The translations under genes and the position numbers were made by a program. A DNA stretch of 6,246 bases from Roseovarius sp. (GTDB lineage Bacteria; Pseudomonadota; Alphaproteobacteria; Rhodobacterales; Rhodobacteraceae), in NCBI GenBank assembly GCA_023260815.1, contig JALQUE010000311.1, forward strand, positions 1 to 6,246, written 5' to 3'. The notes below the pieces were generated by a model, which saw nothing but the letters and a program-made list of their open reading frames with translations, was not told the origin of the DNA and made no database searches. The first letter of the stretch is position 1. Every line of letters starts with the position of its first letter. Of this stretch, positions 1-4,950 are shown piece after piece.

Positions 1-1
1 G

Positions 2-1042
2 CTTCAGGTCAGTCCCAATGGCTTTGCGGTGTTGCGGGCGCTTGGTCTGGATGCCGCTCTGACAGAGCGCGCGGTCGAGGCTCAGGCTGTCTGTCTGCGC
101 GATTATGGCGGTGCGCGGGTGGTGCGGATCGACCTGTCGCACCTTGAAATGCGGGGCTATTATTTCCTGCACCGCGCGGATCTGATAGATATTCTGGCCG
201 ATGGCGCGCGCGCGGCCGGCGCCAAGCTGCGCCTGTTGCAAAAGGTTGTTTCGGTCACGCCGGGCGATCGCCCGCGCGTCGATCTGGCCAATGGCGCGGC
301 GCTCAGTGCGGATCTGGTGATTGGTGCCGACGGCCTGAAATCCACTGCCCGTGAGGCGCTCAATGGCGTGATTGCCCCCTTTTTCACGCGCCAGATCGCA
401 TGGCGCGCCGTAGTGCCGGAGGACGAAACCCAACCGTTCGAGGCTCAGGTTTTCATGGGGCCGCACCGCCATCTGGTCAGCTATCCGCTGCGCGGTGGTC
501 GTCAGCGCAATATCGTGGCCGTGCAGGAGCGTGCGGCATGGGCCGCCGAAAGCTGGTCGCAGGAAGATGACCCCATGGCGTTGCGTGCGGCGTTTGGTGA
601 TTTCTGTCCCGAGGTTCAGGATATTCTATCCCGGATCGACAAGGTTCATCTGTGGGGGCTTTTCCGTCATCCAGTGGCAACAGCCTGGCATGGGGGAGGG
701 TTGGCGCTGATAGGGGATGCGGCGCATCCGACATTGCCGTTCATGGCCCAAGGCGCGTGTATGGCGCTTGAAGATGCTTGGGTGCTTGCCGACGAATTGG
801 ATGGCCCGGGGGGGATGGATGCGCGGCTCGCGCGGTATCAGGGACGCCGACGCGACCGCACCCAACGCATTGTCACCGCCGCCAATGGCAACGCATGGAA
901 ATATCACCTGTCCTTCGGCCCGTTGCGGTGGGCGGCGCATACGGCGATGCGGTTTGGCGGGGCGATTGCACCTGACCGGATGGCGCGCCAGTTTGATTGG
1001 ATCTACGGGCATGACGTCACCGCGCGGCCAAATGGCCGCTAG
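2..1042 (+). CDS. FAD-dependent monooxygenase, salicylate/3-hydroxybenzoate hydroxylase-like (5' end outside window)
   Basis: This is a class A flavoprotein monooxygenase fragment of 346 residues that is open at the left edge. The reading frame continues upstream of the first in-frame GTG (29) as LQVSPNGFAV, the usual stretch after the N-terminal FAD-binding fold of salicylate hydroxylase-like enzymes, so GTG 29 is not the start and the Rossmann GxGxxG motif lies outside. In fragment numbering, the GADG motif that contacts FAD and NAD(P)H is at about 108-111. The second FAD motif, GDAAHP, is at about 238-243, followed by the typical QGACMALEDA helix. Such enzymes use NAD(P)H and O2 to hydroxylate aromatic or related substrates in the cytoplasm. 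The substrate cannot be told from the sequence, and no aromatic-degradation genes are visible nearby. It ends 12 bp from the convergent exonuclease III gene. The family call is firm; the specific reaction is open. Confidence 0.9.
   Translation, partial: LQVSPNGFAVLRALGLDAALTERAVEAQAVCLRDYGGARVVRIDLSHLEMRGYYFLHRADLIDILADGARAAGAKLRLLQKVVSVTPGDRPRVDLANGAALSADLVIGADGLKSTAREALNGVIAPFFTRQIAWRAVVPEDETQPFEAQVFMGPHRHLVSYPLRGGRQRNIVAVQERAAWAAESWSQEDDPMALRAAFGDFCPEVQDILSRIDKVHLWGLFRHPVATAWHGGGLALIGDAAHPTLPFMAQGACMALEDAWVLADELDGPGGMDARLARYQGRRRDRTQRIVTAANGNAWKYHLSFGPLRWAAHTAMRFGGAIAPDRMARQFDWIYGHDVTARPNGR
1024..1039. terminator. Possible bidirectional hairpin between convergent monooxygenase and xth genes
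   Basis: GCGGCC-AAAT-GGCCGC forms a perfect 6-bp GC-only stem with a 4-base loop over the last codons of the monooxygenase gene, just beyond the 3' end of the convergent xth gene. Neither strand has a T-run after the stem, so it is not a classical intrinsic terminator. It may act as a pause or 3'-end stabilising element, or be chance. Confidence 0.3.
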
Positions 1043-1054
1043 GCGTGGGCGCAC

Positions 1055-1837
1055 TCAAGCGTCAAGGGTAATCCAGATCGGGACGTGATCGGATGGTTTT
1101 TCGTGGCCGCGGATGTCGCGGTCGATCTGGCAATCTGTCAGCAGATCGGCCGCTTGTGGCGTCAGCAGGAAATGATCGATCCTGATGCCGTCATCCCGGT
1201 TCCATGCGCCGGCCTGGTAATCCCAGAATGTGTAATGTCCGGGGCCTTGATGGCGGGATCGGAAAGCTTCGGTAAATCCCAGGTTCACGATCCTGCGAAA
1301 CGCGGCGCGGCTTTCCGGCAGGGCCAGAGCATCCTTGCGCCATGCGTCGGGTCGTTTGGCGTCCTCGTCCTGCGGGATCACGTTGTAATCCCCCGCCATG
1401 AGAGCTGGCTCTTCCGAGGCAAGCAACGCCTCGGCGCGCGCCTTGAGACGCTCCATCCACGCCAGCTTGTAGTCATATTTCGGCCCCGGCGCGGGGTTGC
1501 CGTTCGGCAGATACAGCCCGCAGATCCTCACGGCGGTCTTGGCGCCGATCACGGTGCCTTCGATCCAACGCGCCTGTTCGTCGGCTTCGTCGCCGGGCAG
1601 GCCGCGGGTCACATCCTCCAGCGGCAGTTTTGACAGGATCGCCACGCCGTTGAAGCTTTTCTGACCATGTGTTTCCACTTGGTAACCGCGATCTTCAAGC
1701 AGCTCTCGGGGGAAGTTTTCGTCGACCGATTTGATTTCCTGCAGAACAGCGACATCGGGCTGCGCCTCGTCCAGCCAATCGGTTAACGCCTGGGCGCGTG
1801 CCTTGATACCGTTGATGTTGAAACTGGCGATCTTCAT
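1055..1837 (-). CDS. xth: Exodeoxyribonuclease III (AP endonuclease family)
   Basis: A 260-residue protein, the usual length of the ExoIII/Xth branch of the endonuclease/exonuclease/phosphatase fold. It cleaves DNA at abasic sites and degrades double-stranded DNA 3' to 5' in base excision repair, using Mg2+. Family landmarks are all present: N7 in SFNINGIKAR, the metal-binding glutamate E34 in LQEIK, Y109 in GLYLPNG, D150 and N152 in AGDYNV, D221 in RIDHFLL, and the terminal KPSDHVP with D250/H251. The ATG at 1837 is chosen because it gives the canonical MKIASFNING N-terminus. The frame is open upstream to 1966, but that stretch is low-complexity and unlike the family. A purine-rich stretch (GGGGG) lies about 8-12 bases upstream of this ATG. 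The gene is divergent from the repeat-protein gene, with 326 bp between them. Confidence 0.95.
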   Translation of the reverse strand: MKIASFNINGIKARAQALTDWLDEAQPDVAVLQEIKSVDENFPRELLEDRGYQVETHGQKSFNGVAILSKLPLEDVTRGLPGDEADEQARWIEGTVIGAKTAVRICGLYLPNGNPAPGPKYDYKLAWMERLKARAEALLASEEPALMAGDYNVIPQDEDAKRPDAWRKDALALPESRAAFRRIVNLGFTEAFRSRHQGPGHYTFWDYQAGAWNRDDGIRIDHFLLTPQAADLLTDCQIDRDIRGHEKPSDHVPIWITLDA

Positions 1838-1985
1838 CCGGTCGGCCCCCGCTTGTCCTTCCCCTCTATCGCGCAGCTTTGGGTCCGAGGCAAGGGGCGG
1901 CCCCCTCCGGACTTGGGAAAATTCCGCACAGGTTGATTCGTGGGATTCCGCCCAGAAACCACTCAATTTTAACGAGATTTGGGGC

Positions 1986-1994
1986 TGTGGATAA
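1986..1994 (-). promoter_or_regulatory. Consensus DnaA box (TTATCCACA)
   Basis: The minus strand reads TTATCCACA, a full match to the 9-mer TTATNCACA bound by DnaA. It sits at the GC/AT boundary of the intergenic region, 2 bp from a TATAAT hexamer on the same strand, so a bound DnaA could affect xth transcription. A 9-mer can occur by chance. Binding is inference. Confidence 0.4.
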
Positions 1995-2072
1995 AATTAT
2001 ATACCACATCTAGTCAGTGGGATTTTATAAATAATTTCAGGATATTGACTCTCCCTTGCCGAAAGTTGGACC

Positions 2073-2081
2073 TGTGGAAAA
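2073..2081 (-). promoter_or_regulatory. Relaxed DnaA-box-like site (TTTTCCACA)
   Basis: The minus strand reads TTTTCCACA, fitting the relaxed DnaA consensus TT(A/T)TNCACA. It has the same orientation as the perfect box at 1986-1994 and starts 87 bp from it, inside the same AT-rich stretch. It is weaker evidence than the first box and is meaningful mainly as a pair. Confidence 0.25.
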
Positions 2082-2084
2082 CTC

Positions 2085-2151
2085 GGTTAGGTAGAAAAAT
2101 TAATTGAAAAACAATTTAAACGTGTAATGGTCGGGGGGCTGCAACCTAACC
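2085..2151 (+). promoter_or_regulatory. Inverted repeat flanking the leader of the repeat-protein gene
   Basis: GGTTAGGT (2085-2092) and ACCTAACC (2144-2151) are perfect 8-bp inverted arms 51 bases apart. The right arm ends two bases before the GGGAGAAA Shine-Dalgarno stretch. A smaller pair, AATTG (2102-2106) and CAATT (2112-2116), nests between them. If transcription starts upstream of 2085, the mRNA leader could pair next to the ribosome binding site. Alternatively the arms could be operator half-sites. An 8-bp match in a region this long is not far from chance expectation, so confidence is low. Confidence 0.25.
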
Positions 2152-2152
2152 T

Positions 2153-2160
2153 GGGAGAAA
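2153..2160 (+). promoter_or_regulatory. Ribosome binding site of the repeat-protein gene
   Basis: GGGAGAAA, followed by GAC and then ATG at 2164. The GGAG core lies about 6 bases before the start. It is a good Shine-Dalgarno sequence and supports a real, translated small gene beginning at 2164. Confidence 0.7.
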
Positions 2161-2163
2161 GAC

Positions 2164-2460
2164 ATGTTTGCTTTGAAAAACCTTGAAATCGAAACCTCCT
2201 CTGTCGTGACCAAAACCTTCGCCAGCCTGCATGACGGCACGGCCGTCGAAGCGTTCACCTCGTCCATCGGCCCGGTGACAAGCGCGTCCATGTTCGCAGG
2301 TGATGCCGTCGACGTTTTCACGTCGTCGATCGGTCCGATCACCACCGGCGAAGCCATCCGTGGCGATGCCGTCGAAGCCTTCACATCGTCCATCGGTCCC
2401 GTCACCACGGCCGATGCCGCGCGCGGTGATCTGGTTCAGGCGTTCACCTCGAGCATCTGA
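2164..2460 (+). CDS. 98-residue protein of 21-residue tandem repeats, function unknown
   Basis: I do not recognise the function. After a short N-terminus the protein consists of 21-residue units of the form GP(V/I)T-x6-GD-x-V-x2-FTSSI, at residues 36-56, 57-77 and 78-98. The unit at 15-35 ends in FTSSI but starts degenerately (VTKTFASLHDGT), and TSSV at 11-14 marks a further remnant in register. TSS thus recurs at residues 11, 32, 53, 74 and 95. The protein stops exactly after the last FTSSI. It has no Cys, Trp, Tyr or Pro-rich region, no signal peptide and no membrane segment. It is rich in Ser, Thr, Ala and Gly, with acidic residues around GD. The ATG is supported by GGGAGAAA just upstream. 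The 361-residue protein gene follows after 52 bp with no terminator, suggesting co-transcription. Possibilities are a multi-copy peptide precursor, a small beta-solenoid, or a scaffold recognised by its neighbour. I have an unverified recollection that roseobacter genomes carry such a protein as an uncharacterised DUF (possibly DUF6749). Confidence 0.85.
   Translation: MFALKNLEIETSSVVTKTFASLHDGTAVEAFTSSIGPVTSASMFAGDAVDVFTSSIGPITTGEAIRGDAVEAFTSSIGPVTTADAARGDLVQAFTSSI
2206..2457 (+). repeat. Four in-frame 63-bp tandem units (21 codons each)
   Basis: Units lie at 2206-2268 (degenerate first half), 2269-2331, 2332-2394 and 2395-2457, all exactly 63 bp and wholly coding. Conservation is at the protein level. 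The four FTSSI blocks use different codons: Thr is ACC, ACG, ACA and ACC, and the second Ser is TCC, TCG, TCC and AGC. The remainder of each unit varies more. This is an old, protein-constrained repeat rather than a recent DNA duplication. Confidence 0.9.
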
Positions 2461-2498
2461 TCCATCGGCGAAACGGAACCTTCATCAACCTGCCTGAC

Positions 2499-2506
2499 AA
2501 GGGAGA
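2499..2506 (+). promoter_or_regulatory. Ribosome binding site of the 361-residue protein gene
   Basis: AAGGGAGA lies 6 bases before ATG 2513 and fixes the start of the 361-residue protein. No terminator-like hairpin with a T-run is present in the 52-bp gap after the repeat-protein stop, which fits one transcript. Confidence 0.65.
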
Positions 2507-2512
2507 TCCCCC

Positions 2513-3598
2513 ATGGGAGACATCGTTCGACTGAATGTTCCGTTTCGCCAATCCACCAAGGTCACGCGGCAAGCGGCCCTCGTGACCGCGTTCGCAACGC
2601 AGCGCCGCAGCCCGGACGATGTGTTCTGGATGAAGGAAAATGCGGAACTTTTGAACGTGCTTGATGCCACAGGCGAGGGTCAGGATCCGGAAACGCTCGC
2701 CGTTCACCTTGCATTTTACGACGATATCGAAAACCGCCTTGGATTTTTCCCTCAATACTACCGGTTTCTTCTGTCGATCTGCTTCGATCTGGAAGACTTG
2801 GGAATTGGCGGCCACAAGGGCGAGAAGCTGGCCAATTGGGTCGCCAGATCAGGTCTGGCCGAGGCTGAACTGTCGGATCTGCAACGCGCCGAGGCCCGGC
2901 GCCTTTGTCAGCGTCGCGGGGTCGATCCGTTGCCGCGCGATACCGGGCTGAATGATCGTTTGCGCGGCTTTGCGCGGCGCTCGGAAACCTTCGCGATGCC
3001 GAACAAGAAGGCGGCGTATGAGCTTACCCATATCGTTTTCTATCTGTCCGAATACGGCCGCTGCGATCCGGGGCTGGATGCTGTGTTCATCGACAGCCTG
3101 TCCTTTGCCGGAACGTTGGCCTTTCTGGATATGAACCTCGATCTTCTGTCCGAGATCTGTATCGCGCTGCGATTTGCCGGGACCACACCGCCGCAAATCT
3201 GGGAGATGTGGATCGCCGAGCAGGCCGCGCGCTTTGGCATCGAAACCGCCGGTGCGGCAGGGGTGGCGGATGATTACCATCAGTTCCTTATGGTCAACTG
3301 GCATCAGTCACTGGCCGGGCAGGGCGGGTTCGCGCTTCATGTACCAGAAGGCCCGATCGTGTTTCGCCAACCCCATCCCGGGCCGGGATCCCTGCGGGAA
3401 TTGTCGGAATGCATGTATGGTCTGGGCGACAGGCGCAGTGCGGACTGGCCGGCGATGAAAACCGCGATCCATGACAAACTCTCTTCCGAGGCCCGCTCGG
3501 TTCTCAATCTGGCCGAATCCGCGACCGACAGGTTCGATGCCTTTTTTGCCGGCTTTGCGCGCACAGGTCTGGCCCGTCTCGGCGGAGACCGGCCTTGA
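2513..3598 (+). CDS. 361-residue probably all-helical protein, function unknown
   Basis: I do not recognise a characterised family. The sequence looks soluble and mostly alpha-helical, with no signal peptide and no clear membrane span. Landmarks include GFFPQYYRFLLSICFDLEDLG at about 77-97, YELTHIVFYLSEYGRCDP at 169-186, a hydrophobic pair of helices around 190-222 (FIDSLSFAG... LLSEICIALRFAG), and DDYHQFLMVNWHQSLAG at 253-269. The ELTH histidine (H173), the YY pair (82-83) and the histidines at 256 and 264 are candidates for functional residues. I see no CxxxCxxC, Walker, kinase, YcaO, ATP-grasp or HD motif, so no known peptide-modifying chemistry can be assigned. The start is set by AAGGGAGA 6 bases upstream. 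It lies between the repeat-protein gene (52-bp gap) and the EamA gene (4-bp overlap), suggesting a shared job. I recall, unverified, a roseobacter-restricted DUF of this length (possibly DUF6902). Confidence 0.9.
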   Translation: MGDIVRLNVPFRQSTKVTRQAALVTAFATQRRSPDDVFWMKENAELLNVLDATGEGQDPETLAVHLAFYDDIENRLGFFPQYYRFLLSICFDLEDLGIGGHKGEKLANWVARSGLAEAELSDLQRAEARRLCQRRGVDPLPRDTGLNDRLRGFARRSETFAMPNKKAAYELTHIVFYLSEYGRCDPGLDAVFIDSLSFAGTLAFLDMNLDLLSEICIALRFAGTTPPQIWEMWIAEQAARFGIETAGAAGVADDYHQFLMVNWHQSLAGQGGFALHVPEGPIVFRQPHPGPGSLRELSECMYGLGDRRSADWPAMKTAIHDKLSSEARSVLNLAESATDRFDAFFAGFARTGLARLGGDRP

Positions 3599-4512
3599 AG
3601 CCCGTCACCCTCGCCGCACCCGTTACCATCGGGGCGGTGCTGATGGTGGTCTATACGCTCCTGATCACCGGCGCCGACGCGATCACCAAGGCGTTTGCCC
3701 TGTCCTATGCCGCGCCGCAATTGTTTGCCGTGTCGGGTGCGATTGTTGCGGGGCTCAGTCTTGTGGCGTCCCGTATATCCAGGGATCAAAGGGGCCTGCG
3801 CACCTATGCCCCCCGCGCGATGGCAGTACGATCCGTAGCGACCGTTGCGGGCGCTATGGCCTTTTTCCATGCCTTTCGGCTGCTGCCATTCGCCGAGGTG
3901 TTCGTGTTCATTGCCCTGATACCGATCTTTGCGGGCATCCTGTCCGGGCCTGTCCTGTCCGAGCGTGTGCGCCCGCAGGCATGGGGTGGTCTTGCGCTTG
4001 CCAGCCTGGCGGTCGTGATCCTTTTTCCCTCGGGCCTGTCGTCGATTGGCGTGGGGCATCTGGTGGCTTTGCTGGCGGCCTTTCTGGGAACCGTGTCAAT
4101 GCTGGCGGCGCGCTATATTTGCCGGATCGAAGGCAATCTTCTGGCGCAGGTCTTCTACCCCAATGCCGCGTTGATGATGGTGATGGTCTGCGCGCTGCCC
4201 TTCGTGTTCCAGCCCATGTCTTTGCAGGATCTGAGCTGGGCCTTGGCCTATGGGGTGATTCTTTTCGGGGCGCGGTGGGTGCTGGTGGGCGCCATGCGGG
4301 TGATGCCGGCCTATGTGGTCACGCCGCTGATGAACCTTCAATTCCTGTGGATGGTGCTGTTCGGCATCTTGCTGTTCGGGGAGACGCCGGCGGCGTCGGT
4401 CTATTTGGGGGCCGGTCTGATGGTTGGCTCCAGCGCTTGGCTGATGCTGGATCAACTGCGCTTGCGGCCCAGTCCCACATCCCCCCCGAAAGCGGTCGTG
4501 CCGGCAGAATGA
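3595..4512 (+). CDS. EamA/DMT-superfamily transporter
   Basis: A 305-residue inner-membrane protein with about ten hydrophobic helices arranged as two EamA repeats (roughly residues 13-145 and 155-290), the normal size and layout of the drug/metabolite transporter superfamily. Typical features are the re-entrant-looking helix AFFHAFRLLPFAEVFVFIALIPIFAGIL (about 88-116) and the C-terminal half's TPLMNLQFLWMVLFGILLFGE. The second of these is the usual P-x-x-x-x-x-W-x-x-x-x-G-x-x-x-F-G-E signature. Members export amino acids, nucleosides, or other metabolites, or take up compounds; substrate cannot be read here. The start is TTG 3595, overlapping the upstream TGA as TTGA, with GGAGA at 3584-3588, so translation is likely coupled to the 361-residue protein. 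The C-terminal tail is short and Pro-rich. Context makes it a candidate exporter for whatever the upstream pair produces or senses, but this is inference. Confidence 0.92.
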   Translation: MKPVTLAAPVTIGAVLMVVYTLLITGADAITKAFALSYAAPQLFAVSGAIVAGLSLVASRISRDQRGLRTYAPRAMAVRSVATVAGAMAFFHAFRLLPFAEVFVFIALIPIFAGILSGPVLSERVRPQAWGGLALASLAVVILFPSGLSSIGVGHLVALLAAFLGTVSMLAARYICRIEGNLLAQVFYPNAALMMVMVCALPFVFQPMSLQDLSWALAYGVILFGARWVLVGAMRVMPAYVVTPLMNLQFLWMVLFGILLFGETPAASVYLGAGLMVGSSAWLMLDQLRLRPSPTSPPKAVVPAE

Positions 4513-4524
4513 TGTACCTTTATG

Positions 4525-4541
4525 CGCTTCATTAAGAAGCG
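4525..4541. terminator. Hairpin between convergent EamA and Fe-S carrier genes
   Basis: CGCTTC-ATTAA-GAAGCG is a perfect 6-bp stem with a 5-base loop in the 46-bp gap between two convergent stop codons. Its position suits a bidirectional terminator. No T-run follows on either strand, so efficiency is doubtful. Confidence 0.4.
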
Positions 4542-4558
4542 GATGCAAGTCACGGATA

Positions 4559-4882
4559 TTACATTGAAAAGGATGTTCCGCAGCCGCATGAACTGCTGGC
4601 ATTGGGGTTGTTGATCGTGAAGCGCGCGCCGATCAGTTCCTCGGTAAAGTCAATGATCGCCCCGGCCAGAAACGGCAGCGATACACTATCGACAACCACT
4701 TTCTGTCCCAAGCCTTCGAGGATCAGATCATCCTCGGCGGGTTGATCCAGACGGATGTCGTATTGAAAGCCCGAACAGCCGCCGCCTTCCACCGCTATCC
4801 TCAGCGCCTGACCCTGATCGCCTGCGCCGATTTCGGAAAGGCGTGAGAAAGCGCGCTCTGTCACTTTCGGGGGCAATTGCAT
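4559..4882 (-). CDS. erpA: A-type iron-sulfur carrier/insertion protein (ErpA/IscA/HesB family)
   Basis: A 107-residue protein of normal length for A-type carriers, which take Fe-S clusters from the SUF or ISC scaffold and deliver them to apoproteins in the cytoplasm. The three cluster-binding cysteines are present: C36 in GGGCSGFQY and C99/C101 in the C-terminal SSCGCGTSF. The segment FTEELIGARFTINNPNA before the CGCG motif is typical of the family. The start at 4882 is supported by CAGGAG (minus strand, 4893-4888) 5-6 bases upstream. It is divergent from dgt with 68 bp between starts. ErpA, IscA and SufA are hard to separate by sequence alone; erpA is chosen because a standalone copy beside dgt is what I recall for Rhodobacterales. 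Confidence 0.9.
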   Translation of the reverse strand: MQLPPKVTERAFSRLSEIGAGDQGQALRIAVEGGGCSGFQYDIRLDQPAEDDLILEGLGQKVVVDSVSLPFLAGAIIDFTEELIGARFTINNPNASSSCGCGTSFSM

Positions 4883-4950
4883 GTTGGTCTCCTGACGGTT
4901 TCGTTATCCTTTGCCTTGCAATATATGAGAGGAGAACAAAGGCGACAAGG
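4883..4950. promoter_or_regulatory. Divergent promoter region of the Fe-S carrier and dgt
   Basis: These 68 bp must hold both start signals. CAGGAG (4893-4888, minus strand) is the ribosome binding site of the Fe-S carrier. On the plus strand, AAAGG (4938-4942) precedes ATG 4951 by 8 bases, and GGAG at 4931-4934 is farther away. TATATG at 4922-4927 could be a -10 for dgt, but I find no matching -35. I see no clear iron-regulator palindrome. Confidence 0.4.

Larger units (their letters stand above)
1838..2163. promoter_or_regulatory. Divergent intergenic region, AT-rich on the repeat-protein side
   Basis: This 326-bp gap separates xth (-) and the repeat-protein gene (+) and should hold both promoters. 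From about 1965 to 2125 it is strikingly AT-rich against GC-rich surroundings. A TATAAT hexamer lies on the minus strand at 2001-1996 and could be the -10 of xth, but no good -35 is seen 16-18 bp upstream of it. On the plus strand, TTGACT (2045-2050) and TTGGAC (2066-2071) resemble -35 boxes, but neither has a convincing -10 at proper spacing. The region also holds two DnaA-box-like sites and inverted repeats listed separately. I see no tRNA, riboswitch or convincing small gene. Start points are not determinable by eye. Confidence 0.55.

Noticed and set aside
1085..1633. Plus-strand open frame of 182 codons antisense to xth
   Set aside because: It is a codon-bias shadow of a clearly identified gene, without a ribosome binding site or recognisable protein features.
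1838..1966. N-terminal extension of xth up to an in-frame start at 1966
   Set aside because: The extra 43 residues are unlike ExoIII proteins, whose N-terminus is MKIASFNING. The ATG at 1837 gives the standard 260-residue length.
1965..2130. Chromosomal or plasmid replication origin
   Set aside because: Only one full DnaA box and one relaxed box are present, without a box cluster, iterons or neighbouring dnaA, repABC or parAB.
2206..2457. CRISPR-like array
   Set aside because: The 63-bp units have no repeat-spacer alternation, diverge synonymously and are a continuous reading frame with a good ribosome binding site. There are no cas genes.
2501..2512. GGGAGATCCCCC as a terminator hairpin between the first two genes of the unit
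   Set aside because: The arms are too short with no T-run, and the sequence is the Shine-Dalgarno region of the next gene.
2513..3598. Known peptide-modifying enzyme (radical SAM, YcaO, ATP-grasp, LanC/LanM)
   Set aside because: The five cysteines are scattered, with no CxxxCxxC, nucleotide-binding or zinc-ligand pattern seen.
4843..4950. Longer dgt starting at an in-frame GTG at 4843
   Set aside because: It would overlap the divergent Fe-S carrier gene and add unrelated residues before the family N-terminus. ATG 4951 has a suitable ribosome binding site.
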